A stretch of DNA of 38,971 nt from Cyanobacterium stanieri LEGE 03274. GTDB lineage: Bacteria; Cyanobacteriota; Cyanobacteriia; Cyanobacteriales; Cyanobacteriaceae. The stretch is from positions 1-38,971 of the forward strand of contig NZ_JADEWC010000031.1 of NCBI RefSeq assembly GCF_015207825.1, in the 5' to 3' direction. Below are positions 1-8,615 of this stretch, piece by piece. Below the pieces are notes generated by a model. The model did no database searches. It was not told where the DNA came from and saw nothing but the letters and a program-made list of their open reading frames with translations. The stretch's first letter is position 1, and the number at the start of each line of letters is the position of its first letter. Both the position numbers and the translations under genes were made by a program.

Positions 1-38
1 ATTTCTGATAAACTAATTAAGTTTTAATTGGTGTGTAT

Positions 39-758
39 ATGGAAAGTCCTAGCGATAAAATAATTGTTCCTTTAGATGTTCCCGATGCGCAAAGTGCGAT
101 CGCCCTTATTCGTAGTTTACCCGAGGTCAATTTTTGGAAAGTCGGCTTAGAATTGTTCGTTGCCACAGGAGGCGAAGTATTAGAATTTCTCAAGGATGAA
201 GGTAAAAAAATATTTCTTGACCTCAAATTCCATGACATTCCCAACACCGTCAAAAATGCCACTAAGTCCGTCCTAAAATATGATGTGGACTTACTCACCA
301 TCCACGCCACCGCAGGAAGAGAAGCCCTCAAAGCCGCCAAAGAGATTGTCTTAGAAGGGGGGCAGGGTCGCCCAAAACTTCTTGCTATCACCGTTTTAAC
401 GAGCATTAGTAGTCGTCAACTAGCCTTTGACCTCAAAGTTCCCATCGAACTGCCCGAATATGCCTTAAATAACGCTTTACTCGCCAAAGAATCTGGCATG
501 GATGGGGCGGTATGTTCTCCCCAAGAAGCAGCAAAATTAAAAGAAGTATGCGGGGATGATTTCATTCTTGTTTGCCCCGGAGTGCGTCCAGAATGGGCAG
601 TAAAGGGTGATCAAGAGCGTATTATGACCCCCGCAAGGGCGATCGCCTCTGGAGCTAATTATTTAGTTATCGGGCGGCCCATCACCCAAGCCGAAAATCC
701 CTCCGAAGCCTGGGCAAAAATAATCCAAGAAATCGAAGGAAAAGGGAACAGGGAATAG
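39..758 (+). CDS. pyrF: Orotidine 5'-phosphate decarboxylase
   Basis: Catalyses the last step of UMP synthesis, decarboxylation of OMP, in the cytosol. The 239-residue protein has the family's catalytic residues: Asp13 in VPLDVPD, Lys34 in FWKVGLELF, and the DxKxxD signature in [12 protein letters not shown] (Asp61, Lys63, Asp66). VIGRPIT near the C-terminus is the phosphate-binding loop. I chose the ATG at 39; a GTG at 33 in the same frame would add two residues, and neither has a clear Shine-Dalgarno. The last residues (KGNRE) and the stop codon lie inside a heptanucleotide tandem array, so the C-terminus has been rewritten by the repeat. Confidence 0.96.
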   Translation: MESPSDKIIVPLDVPDAQSAIALIRSLPEVNFWKVGLELFVATGGEVLEFLKDEGKKIFLDLKFHDIPNTVKNATKSVLKYDVDLLTIHATAGREALKAAKEIVLEGGQGRPKLLAITVLTSISSRQLAFDLKVPIELPEYALNNALLAKESGMDGAVCSPQEAAKLKEVCGDDFILVCPGVRPEWAVKGDQERIMTPARAIASGANYLVIGRPITQAENPSEAWAKIIQEIEGKGNRE

Positions 759-813
759 GGAACAGGGAATAGGGAACAGGGAATAGGGAACAGGGAATAG
801 GGAACAGGGAACA
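744..813. repeat. Heptanucleotide tandem array, 10 units
   Basis: Ten consecutive 7-bp units alternate GGGAACA and GGGAATA without interruption, the last two both GGGAACA. The array begins inside pyrF and provides its TAG stop. Such short tandemly repeated heptamers are common in cyanobacterial genomes; copy number probably varies by replication slippage. Confidence 0.93.
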
Positions 814-827
814 GATAATAATTAGTT

Positions 828-855
828 ATTGTCCATTGTCAATTGTTCATTGTCT
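828..855. repeat. Second heptad array, ATTGTCN-type, 4 units
   Basis: Four units read ATTGTCC, ATTGTCA, ATTGTTC, ATTGTCT. The stop codon of the minus-strand Rieske gene lies inside, so that protein ends in residues (TMNN) encoded by the repeat. Its consensus differs from the adjacent GGGAAYA array. Confidence 0.8.
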
Positions 856-1891
856 TTGTAAACTGAGAGATGATTAATTGTTGCACTTGGGCGATCGCCC
901 GGTTTAACTCATAATTACGCCGTAAAGGATTCTCATTAAAAGCCTTTTGCTCCTGAATAATCATCTCCACATCCTGAACAATCAACCCTTCCAATAACCC
1001 CTTAGCCGCATTAAAAAGACTATCTTTGATAAACCGTCTAAACCAAACAGGCAACTTATGTAAACGCCAAAAAGACTCCAAAGAAGTAAAATGAATCAAA
1101 TAAGCCTTCGTCGTAGTTTCATTCACAGGACAAAAAAGACAATAGATTCTAAAATCTTGCCCCAAACTAGAACTCCAATGGGGATAAACATAACTAACCC
1201 TCAAAGGCTCAGGGTGTAACTTCCGTAACGAAGGAAAAAACAGCTGAGAAATTGACCAAATTTTGTCAATACGGTAATAACTTTGGGCATCATACAACAC
1301 ATCCACCCTCGTATCACTCACATCAATTTTATTAAGAGTAGCCGAAGCCCAAGCCTGATAACTATCATGGAGATGTCCATGGTGCATATCCATCAAATTC
1401 TCAATCAAAAAAGAATAATGCCCCGGACAATCAACCTGGGCCACACTACCAATATAATTTAAATGCTCCCACTCAGGTAAACCCATCGGGCTAACCCCAT
1501 CACTATCCCCATCCCCCGGGAATAACCAGATAAAACCATCTAACTCCTGCACAGGGTAACGCTTAATCTTGCAACTAGGTAACTTTTGCTTTTCTTCGAG
1601 ATAAGGTACAAAAGAGCAACTTCCCTCTTGATTAAACTGCCATCCATGGTAAGCACATTCAATATTATCATTGACCACCTGACCAGCACTCAATTTTACC
1701 TGACGATGGGGACAACGATCCTCCAAAGCATTAATCTTTCCTTGGCTATCTCGGAAAAGGACAATTTCATGATGCCAAAGGGTGACACTCACAGGCTGAT
1801 GGGTAACTTCCACATCTCTGGCTACCACATACCAATGATCTAAATTAATTCCGCAAGTGCGCACATTAGGCTTATATTCTAACTGTCCCAT
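839..1891 (-). CDS. Rieske-type ring-hydroxylating oxygenase, alpha-subunit family
   Basis: A 350-residue oxygenase of the aromatic-ring-hydroxylating/PaO-like superfamily. The N-terminal Rieske domain has C60-x-H62-x16-C79-x2-H82, which ligates a 2Fe-2S cluster. The catalytic domain has the mononuclear-iron motif around ENLMDMHHGHLHD (Asn165, Asp168, and His171 and His175 as probable ligands). There is no transit or signal peptide and no C-terminal membrane segment, unlike chlorophyll-pathway members such as PaO or Tic55, so it looks soluble and closer to VanA-type demethylases. The substrate cannot be read from sequence. The gene is monocistronic; a palindromic repeat element lies about 106 bp upstream of its start and may affect its transcription. 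Confidence 0.85.
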   Translation of the reverse strand: MGQLEYKPNVRTCGINLDHWYVVARDVEVTHQPVSVTLWHHEIVLFRDSQGKINALEDRCPHRQVKLSAGQVVNDNIECAYHGWQFNQEGSCSFVPYLEEKQKLPSCKIKRYPVQELDGFIWLFPGDGDSDGVSPMGLPEWEHLNYIGSVAQVDCPGHYSFLIENLMDMHHGHLHDSYQAWASATLNKIDVSDTRVDVLYDAQSYYRIDKIWSISQLFFPSLRKLHPEPLRVSYVYPHWSSSLGQDFRIYCLFCPVNETTTKAYLIHFTSLESFWRLHKLPVWFRRFIKDSLFNAAKGLLEGLIVQDVEMIIQEQKAFNENPLRRNYELNRAIAQVQQLIISQFTKTMNN

Positions 1892-1997
1892 AACCTTAGT
1901 AACTCAGTAATGACCCTAAATAATGATATATTACAAACTTAAAAATCGACAAATTGATTTTGGAATAACGGTTCTCAGTGTTGGTAAGATTTCAAGT

Positions 1998-2115
1998 GAT
2001 ACTAAATCCGTGAATCAAAATATACCTTAGTTCAATTTATTGAACGATAAACTGTTAACCTTGTAATTCATTGCAAGGCGGATGATTATATACTTTTCAC
2101 ATCGGATTGGGTATC
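1998..2115 (+). repeat. Palindromic MITE-like element, copy 1 (about 118 bp)
   Basis: Terminal inverted repeats GATAC-TAAATCCG (left) and CGGATTGG-GTATC (right) enclose two inner palindromes: GTTCAATTTATTGAAC (7-bp stem, 2033 area) and CCTTGTAATTCATTGCAAGG (2059-2078). No coding capacity. It ends about 5 bp from the stop codon of the alpha/beta hydrolase gene. Related copies lie at 28850, 33336 and, inverted, 35560. Confidence 0.82.
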
Positions 2116-2120
2116 AAACC

Positions 2121-3014
2121 CTAAACTTTTACAGGTTGCAATTTTTCGCTATCTATAATCCAATTTTTCAAAATAGGATTTACCACCTCTGGGGCTTCAT
2201 CTTGGGGGCAATGCCCTAAACCTTCCAAGGGAATAAACTGTTTCACCGTAGGAAAATTCGCCCACTCCTTCGCCATTTCAATGGGTTCCCATGGATCTTC
2301 AGTACCCCATAAAATAATAGCAGGGCAGGGTAAAATCGGTAATAGCTCCTCGGCTAGTGGGCCTCCTGAATAGCCTGTAAAAGCAAGAAATACCGCCGCT
2401 GCACCCACGTCTTGGGAGGGTTGATAAATTAGCTCAATTAAATCATCGGTAATGGCATCACTGCGACGATAGGCTTGGGATAAAATTCGGCGGATGACTT
2501 TTGGTTTGGCGATTTGTTGAAAGAAAAAATTGCCGATAGCTCTATTTTTTAAGACTTTTTGCATGGCGGTAGCCCCCACATTACGCACCCAAGGGAGGGA
2601 TTCTCTTTTGCTCTCATGCAGTAGTCTGAGGGAACAATTTAGGGCGGCAATACCCAACACTAATTCGGGAAAATCTACAGCGGTTTGCATGATTACCACA
2701 CAACCAATGGAGTTACCCACTAAGTAAACGGGGCTACCGACAATTTCTTTACAAAAATCTGCTACCTGTTGCGCCCATGTGTCGAAGGTGTAGCTAATGT
2801 CTTGATCTGGTTCTGGTTTTGCGGATGCCCCAAAGCCTATTAAGTCTAAGGCATAGCAATTAAAGTCTTCTCCTAAGACGGGCATATTTTTGCGCCAATG
2901 ACCGCAATTTGCACCAAAGCCATGGACTAACACCACCGCAGTGCCTTCTTTTTTGCCATAGGATTGGTAGCCGATATTATAACCTCGCCATTGCCATGTT
3001 TGATAGTTCAACAT
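2121..3014 (-). CDS. Alpha/beta-fold hydrolase
   Basis: A 297-residue single-domain alpha/beta hydrolase without signal peptide. The oxyanion-hole motif HGFG is at 31-34, the nucleophile elbow GNSIG places Ser102, and Asp240 (in GTEDPW) and His268 (in GLGHCPQ) complete the triad. Length and layout match the large cyanobacterial and plant chloroplast family related to haloalkane dehalogenase and epoxide hydrolase, including pheophytinase-like enzymes, but specificity cannot be assigned. It is transcribed toward the Rieske gene with a 229-bp gap that contains the repeat element, so co-transcription is uncertain. Confidence 0.88.
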   Translation of the reverse strand: MLNYQTWQWRGYNIGYQSYGKKEGTAVVLVHGFGANCGHWRKNMPVLGEDFNCYALDLIGFGASAKPEPDQDISYTFDTWAQQVADFCKEIVGSPVYLVGNSIGCVVIMQTAVDFPELVLGIAALNCSLRLLHESKRESLPWVRNVGATAMQKVLKNRAIGNFFFQQIAKPKVIRRILSQAYRRSDAITDDLIELIYQPSQDVGAAAVFLAFTGYSGGPLAEELLPILPCPAIILWGTEDPWEPIEMAKEWANFPTVKQFIPLEGLGHCPQDEAPEVVNPILKNWIIDSEKLQPVKV

Positions 3015-3146
3015 TATTGATGCTTTGATTTTATTTATTTCTTTATCTTCTATTGTAAAGTAATGTTAAGAAGTAAGGGAAATAGTCATGGGATTTTAAA
3101 TACTCAGTGATTGCTACAATTTATTAGTAATATTTGATACTGTTTT

Positions 3147-3974
3147 TTGTTAGTGAATAATAATATTTTAGTGAGTGATTATTTAGGTGATTTTTTAGGA
3201 GAAATGCTTTTTTATTGGACAAAAGATAAAGGGGGAGATATTACCATCTATAATGATTTATGTTATAGTTTGAGTCTCAATGAAAAAAAGAAAGATATTA
3301 CTTTTAGTAGTCCTATATGTGTAAGAATATCTCAGTCTTTAAATTTGAATAGTAATCAACTAGCGAAGGAGATTGTTGATATTTATGAGCAAAATAAATC
3401 AATCTATTCTAGTAATTTAATTATTATAAATGCTAACAATGGTTGGTTAGAATTAACCTTAACGAAATATTTTTTAAGTAGATATTTAGTTAATTTATCT
3501 CAATATTGCCTTAATAATGACTATTTAAATATAGCTAAAAAACACGCATATTTTAAATACATATATATTTATTGCCGTATTTGTTCTCTGTTGAGGTCTG
3601 CCCATGAACAGAGAATAATTCAGTTAAATAATCTTGATTTTTGTTTGAATAAATGGAATGTTATTGATTTAGAAAACAATATTTTTACAAATTTAATATA
3701 TACAAATAATAGAGATTTAGCTTTAATAAAAAATATGATTTATTGTTTGGAAGTAACCTTTAAGAAAAGCAATAAAGTTAATTATTTTAGTGTCCTTGAT
3801 AAAATGTATCAAGGATTGGTGCATTGGGAGAAAAATTGTCGTATTTGGGGACAAGTAAAACAGGAAAATATTAGTTTAGCTAGGGCTAGGTTGGGGTTAG
3901 GGGCGATCGCCCTTAGATATTATCAAAACCTATGTAAATCGGTATTTATAGAAGAATTTCCCACAGAATTATAA
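3147..3974 (+). CDS. Free-standing DALR anticodon-binding-domain protein
   Basis: A 275-residue AT-rich gene. The C-terminal half resembles the DALR anticodon-binding domain of class I arginyl-tRNA synthetase: an IYCRICSLLRSA helix around residues 138-150, where ArgRS typically has an AHARICSILRKA-like helix, and a closing ARARLGLGAIALRYYQNL helix followed by a PTEL end. The N-terminal part (about 20-110) resembles the ArgRS N-terminal tRNA D-loop-binding domain. No HIGH or KMSKS catalytic domain is present, so it cannot aminoacylate. The start is unclear: TTG at 3147 and GTG at 3153 are candidates without a strong ribosome site; the first ATG is at 3204. It converges with the kinase gene, stops 3 bp apart. 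Assignment is my own motif comparison. Confidence 0.72.
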   Translation: MLVNNNILVSDYLGDFLGEMLFYWTKDKGGDITIYNDLCYSLSLNEKKKDITFSSPICVRISQSLNLNSNQLAKEIVDIYEQNKSIYSSNLIIINANNGWLELTLTKYFLSRYLVNLSQYCLNNDYLNIAKKHAYFKYIYIYCRICSLLRSAHEQRIIQLNNLDFCLNKWNVIDLENNIFTNLIYTNNRDLALIKNMIYCLEVTFKKSNKVNYFSVLDKMYQGLVHWEKNCRIWGQVKQENISLARARLGLGAIALRYYQNLCKSVFIEEFPTEL

Positions 3975-3977
3975 CCA

Positions 3978-5876
3978 CTATCTTAACCAAACACTAATAT
4001 TAATATTGCCATTAACCTTTCTAATTTGACCATCCCATTTAGCCAGACTAAAAGCCCTCAAATCCGTTTCACCCTGCACCACCTGCCTTAAAGCCTCCCT
4101 CACCTCAGGGGTAATATTACCCCGTAATAAACGCTCAAAAGTAGCCTCAATGGTTGCCGTATCCACCGCCACAGGAAAAGATAAATTAACTTCCTGAATA
4201 CTTCCATTAGCATCATTCACCTTATAACTAACCTGACTATTCGTATTAAAAATATTGTCATAACTCCATTCGGTCGTATTATCATCAGGATTAGACTGAG
4301 TTTGATTTGGTTGCCCAAATCGACCTAAAATTTCATTTACCACATTCCCGGTAGTTAAAACAGGTAAAGGATTTTGCTCCCTCGTATTATTCGGAGGATT
4401 AACAGGCTCAACATTATCTGAATTTTGGTTACTATCAGGATTATTAGTATCAGGGGAAGTATTTTCATTTTGAGCCATTTCCGAATTATTTTCCCCATTG
4501 GTTTCCTCCGTTGGATTTTCTTCTTCTACGGTTTCTTCTTCTTGGGGGCGGCGGAATATATCAGGATTGAAAATAGGATTACGACGATTTGATTCAATGG
4601 TAGGTGATTGATTTTCCTCAGGAATTTCGGTTGTTTGATTTTCCCCCGACTCATTGGCAAACTCACCATTAGAATTACTAAATAAATTGGCAATTACCCC
4701 ATAGCCAAGGGTAAAAGAGGCGATCGCAATGAGAGATAACCATAAAATAGGTAATAAAGAGCCAAAAAAGCCCCGTTTGTCCTCCTCCTCATAATCTCGA
4801 GTAAAATTATTAACCGCTACCGTGCCACCATTTCCCCGTCGCACAGTGCCACCATTAATAGAGTTATTAACCAAATTATGAGGATTAACACGCCCTCCCA
4901 CAGCCACTGTCGGATCATAACTCACCGTTTGACTATTATTATTAATAGGAGTTCGACTATTATCAGTAGATATTACAGGGCTACCAAAACCCACCGTAGG
5001 ATTATGAGAAGTAACAGGCTTTAATGCCTCTAACATTTCCGGTGCGCTCGAAAAACGCTCCCGAGGATTAAAACGAATCGCCCTATCAATTACCCCCGCA
5101 AGATTAGAATGTAAATCAGGAATCTCATCACGCCATAAAATCTCCCCCGTGCGACTATCACTGCGTAAATGTTGGGGAGACTTACCCGTTAGCATATATA
5201 CCGCCGTTAAACCAAGACTATACAAATCACTAGAAAAAATAGGCCGCCCCGCCGCCTGTTCAGAAGACATATAACCAGGAGTACCAATGGCGATAGAATA
5301 GGCAGACTGGCCCTGAGAATAAACAAAAGTTGTTAAAGCCTCTTTTACCGCCCCAAAATCAATTAAAATTGGCAAATTATCCTTGCCCCTCAAAATAATA
5401 TTATCGGGTTTTACATCTCGATGAACGATATTTTCTTGGTGTATGTAACCCAATACGGGTAAAATTTTTAAGAGGAATTCTTCCACATCCTCAGGATTCA
5501 TTTTTCCCTCTTGCTGTATCTTTTTAGTCAGGGTGATTCCCTCTACCCACTCCTGTACCAAATAAAAATTATTATCCTCACAAAAATAAGCATGGAGACG
5601 AGGCACTTGAATTTGTTCATCTCCCAAATGCTCTAAAATACGGGCTTCTTGCTCAAAACGTTCATACATCCATTCAGGAATGTTTGACTCATTAATAATC
5701 GGCTTTAACTGTTTAATCACACATCTTTTGCCCGAGGGTGAATGGGTATCGATAGCCAAAAATGTCTCGCCAAACCCCCCTCTACCAATAGATTCTATGA
5801 TTTGATAACGATTATTTAACAAAGTAGTAGTATTCATTCCCTTCAGGAAGTCATTGATATTTTTCCCATCTATCAT
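3978..5876 (-). CDS. Membrane-anchored Ser/Thr protein kinase (Hanks type)
   Basis: A 632-residue kinase. The catalytic domain (about 24-286) has the glycine loop GRGGFGETF (31-39), ATP lysine Lys55, HRDVKPDN (152-159; catalytic Asp154), DFG (173-175) and the GTPGYMSSEQ activation segment, so it should be active. A proline/asparagine-rich linker leads to one membrane helix (about 374-399), then a low-complexity Glu/Asn/Pro stretch and a C-terminal domain (about 510-632) outside the membrane that may sense a ligand. This matches the Spk-like cyanobacterial kinases; the substrate is unknown. A second in-frame Met at residue 14 could be the start. Confidence 0.93.
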   Translation of the reverse strand: MIDGKNINDFLKGMNTTTLLNNRYQIIESIGRGGFGETFLAIDTHSPSGKRCVIKQLKPIINESNIPEWMYERFEQEARILEHLGDEQIQVPRLHAYFCEDNNFYLVQEWVEGITLTKKIQQEGKMNPEDVEEFLLKILPVLGYIHQENIVHRDVKPDNIILRGKDNLPILIDFGAVKEALTTFVYSQGQSAYSIAIGTPGYMSSEQAAGRPIFSSDLYSLGLTAVYMLTGKSPQHLRSDSRTGEILWRDEIPDLHSNLAGVIDRAIRFNPRERFSSAPEMLEALKPVTSHNPTVGFGSPVISTDNSRTPINNNSQTVSYDPTVAVGGRVNPHNLVNNSINGGTVRRGNGGTVAVNNFTRDYEEEDKRGFFGSLLPILWLSLIAIASFTLGYGVIANLFSNSNGEFANESGENQTTEIPEENQSPTIESNRRNPIFNPDIFRRPQEEETVEEENPTEETNGENNSEMAQNENTSPDTNNPDSNQNSDNVEPVNPPNNTREQNPLPVLTTGNVVNEILGRFGQPNQTQSNPDDNTTEWSYDNIFNTNSQVSYKVNDANGSIQEVNLSFPVAVDTATIEATFERLLRGNITPEVREALRQVVQGETDLRAFSLAKWDGQIRKVNGNINISVWLR

Positions 5877-5973
5877 AACGATTATTTTGAAAATTTTGAG
5901 GTCGTGATTTAGCCACTTTTTTCCTCAACCTCTTGCTAAAGTTAATGGTCATTACTCTTTTTTTTATTTTACC

Positions 5974-6002
5974 TTGTAAATTTTTTGGAGATTAGCTATA
6001 AT
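5974..6002 (+). promoter_or_regulatory. Sigma-70-type promoter of tRNA-Ser
   Basis: A -35 hexamer TTGTAA (5974-5979) and a perfect -10 TATAAT (5997-6002), separated by 17 bp, lie 17 bp before the tRNA 5' end. Confidence 0.7.
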
Positions 6003-6019
6003 ATTTAACTGTGTCATCT

Positions 6020-6106
6020 GGAGAGGTGGCCGAGCGGTTGAAGGCGCAGCACTGGAAATGCTGTTTGGGGGTAACTTCAACGAGGGTTCGAATCCCTCCC
6101 TCTCCG
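6020..6106 (+). tRNA. tRNA-Ser (anticodon GGA)
   Basis: The 87-nt cloverleaf has acceptor arms GGAGAGG (6020-6026) and CCTCTCC (6099-6105), anticodon stem CAGCA/TGCTG with anticodon GGA at 6054-6056, a long variable arm typical of tRNA-Ser, and T-arm GAGGG-TTCGAAT-CCCTC. Discriminator base is G; CCA is not encoded. Confidence 0.98.
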
Positions 6107-6121
6107 TACCTAATAAAGAGA

Positions 6122-6148
6122 GTCAAGGTTAACACCTTGGCTTTTTTT
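6122..6148 (+). terminator. Rho-independent terminator after tRNA-Ser
   Basis: Stem GTCAAGG/CCTTGGC (one G-T pair, 6-nt loop) followed by seven T residues, 15 bp after the tRNA. Confidence 0.85.
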
Positions 6149-6290
6149 GCTTAATTTATCCATCAAAAAGAGGCAGGAAAGAAAAGGCAATAACAATATA
6201 TGCCCTATTTCTCCTACCACTTATTTAAAAAGTATTATGCTTTGGTTGAATAATTATGATGAAGATTTATTTTTCACCAGCGCACCTTAC

Positions 6291-7233
<943 letters not shown>

Positions 7234-8349
7234 GTGGATTTTTTATCAGGTTTTTTCACGGGTTTTTTGGGGCAGTTACAGTCTCCGACTCTGGGATTTT
7301 TGATTGGTGGGATGATTGTGGCGGCTTGTAATAGTCAATTACAAATTCCCGATGCGGTGTATAAGTTCATCGTTTTTATGCTACTGATTAAGGTGGGTTT
7401 GAGCGGGGGAATTGCTATTCGTAACGCTAATTTAGCTGAGATGTTATTACCTGCGGCGTTTGCGGTGGCTGTAGGTCTTATTATTGTGTTTATTGGTCGT
7501 TACACCCTTGCGAAATTGCCTAATGTGAAGGTTGTAGATGCGATCGCCACGGCTGGTTTATTTGGGGCGGTAAGTGGTTCTACCCTAGCGGCAGCTTTAA
7601 CTTTACTAGAAGAACAAGGCATTGAATATGAAGCATGGGCAGCGGCACTATATCCATTCATGGATATTCCTGCACTGGTAGGGGCGATCGTTTTGGCCAG
7701 TATTTACACCCGCAAACAACGTGAATCCTTCAAAGAAGAATTTCCGAGTAAACAACCCGTGGCAGCGGGAGACTATGCAGGAGAGGACAATTATCCCACC
7801 ACCCGTCAAGAATATCTTAATATGCAGCATGGTGGTGCTAGTAAAAAAGTAGAAATTTGGCCTATCGTCAAAGAAAGCCTTCAAGGTTCAGCCTTATCAG
7901 CTCTATTACTAGGTTTAGCGTTAGGATTGTTAACCCGTCCTGAGAGTGTTTACGAAAGTTTCTTTAATCCTCTTTTCCGTGGTTTACTTTCTATCTTAAT
8001 GTTGGTAATGGGTATGGAAGCAACCGCAAGACTTGGGGAACTTCGTAAGGTTGCTCAATGGTATGCTGTATATGCTTTTATTGCTCCTTTATTACATGGA
8101 TTTATTGCCTTCGGTTTTGGTATGATTGCCCATGCTTTAACTGGATTTAGTCTCGGTGGTGTAGTTATCCTATCGGTAATTGCAGCTTCTAGTTCCGACA
8201 TCTCTGGGCCTCCTACCTTAAGGGCTGGTATTCCTTCAGCTAATCCCTCTGCTTACATCGGTGCTTCTACCGCTGTGGGTACACCAGTGGCGATCGCCAT
8301 AGGCATACCTCTATATATTGGACTAGCTCAAGCATTTATGGGAGGATAA
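7234..8349 (+). CDS. sbtA: Sodium-dependent bicarbonate transporter SbtA
   Basis: High-affinity Na+/HCO3- symporter of the plasma membrane, part of the CO2-concentrating mechanism. The 371 residues show two inverted five-helix halves (about 1-160 and 215-371) joined by a cytosolic loop containing SKQPVAAGDY and PTTRQEYL. Diagnostic stretches include FGAVSGSTLAAALT, LYPFMDIPALV and AASSSDISGPPTLRAGIPS, each close to Synechocystis SbtA (374 residues). The regulator SbtB is encoded divergently upstream and bicA follows 266 bp downstream, so the locus combines high-affinity and high-flux bicarbonate uptake. Start is GTG with a strong ribosome site. Confidence 0.97.
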   Translation: MDFLSGFFTGFLGQLQSPTLGFLIGGMIVAACNSQLQIPDAVYKFIVFMLLIKVGLSGGIAIRNANLAEMLLPAAFAVAVGLIIVFIGRYTLAKLPNVKVVDAIATAGLFGAVSGSTLAAALTLLEEQGIEYEAWAAALYPFMDIPALVGAIVLASIYTRKQRESFKEEFPSKQPVAAGDYAGEDNYPTTRQEYLNMQHGGASKKVEIWPIVKESLQGSALSALLLGLALGLLTRPESVYESFFNPLFRGLLSILMLVMGMEATARLGELRKVAQWYAVYAFIAPLLHGFIAFGFGMIAHALTGFSLGGVVILSVIAASSSDISGPPTLRAGIPSANPSAYIGASTAVGTPVAIAIGIPLYIGLAQAFMGG

Positions 8350-8364
8350 ACCCACAAGGGTGAT

Positions 8365-8397
8365 GGTGAGCCAGAGCAACTCCATAAACTGGTCACC
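8365..8397 (+). other. Stem-loop after sbtA
   Basis: GGTGA-g-CCAG (8365-8374) pairs with CTGG-TCACC (8389-8397), a 9-bp stem with one bulged G, 16 bp past the sbtA stop. No T-run follows, so it is more likely an RNA 3'-end stabiliser than an efficient terminator. Confidence 0.45.
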
Positions 8398-8575
8398 AAA
8401 CCTCCACTTTTCATAAATAGCTCCCTCAAAGGATTTCCCCATTAAGTAAAAGCATTCATCACTAAAAAATATAACCTTTTCTTTTTTTGTTTATATAAGT
8501 TATAAGCCAAACTTATTTGTTATTGTGCTTAAACTTCATTATCATAGCAATAATAAAATATTTATAAATTTAAGT

Positions 8576-8591
8576 ATAGAAAAAAATCTAT
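8576..8591 (+). promoter_or_regulatory. Candidate LysR-type operator upstream of bicA (ATAG-N8-CTAT)
   Basis: ATAG (8576-8579), spacer AAAAAAAT, CTAT (8588-8591): the same half-sites and spacing as before sbtA. It ends 24 bp before the bicA ATG, where binding would occlude the promoter or ribosome site; AAGGAAA near 8602 is the ribosome site. Confidence 0.55.
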
Positions 8592-8615
8592 ATATAAAGA
8601 AAAGGAAACAATTGA

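Noticed and set aside
744-813. Regular repeats at 744 considered as a CRISPR array
   Set aside because: Units are 7 bp and contiguous, without spacers, and no cas genes are near.
6270-6290. CAGE-coding sequence after the sbtB stop as evidence of a readthrough redox loop
   Set aside because: Only four codons loosely recall CGPEGC and another stop soon follows; similarity may be chance.
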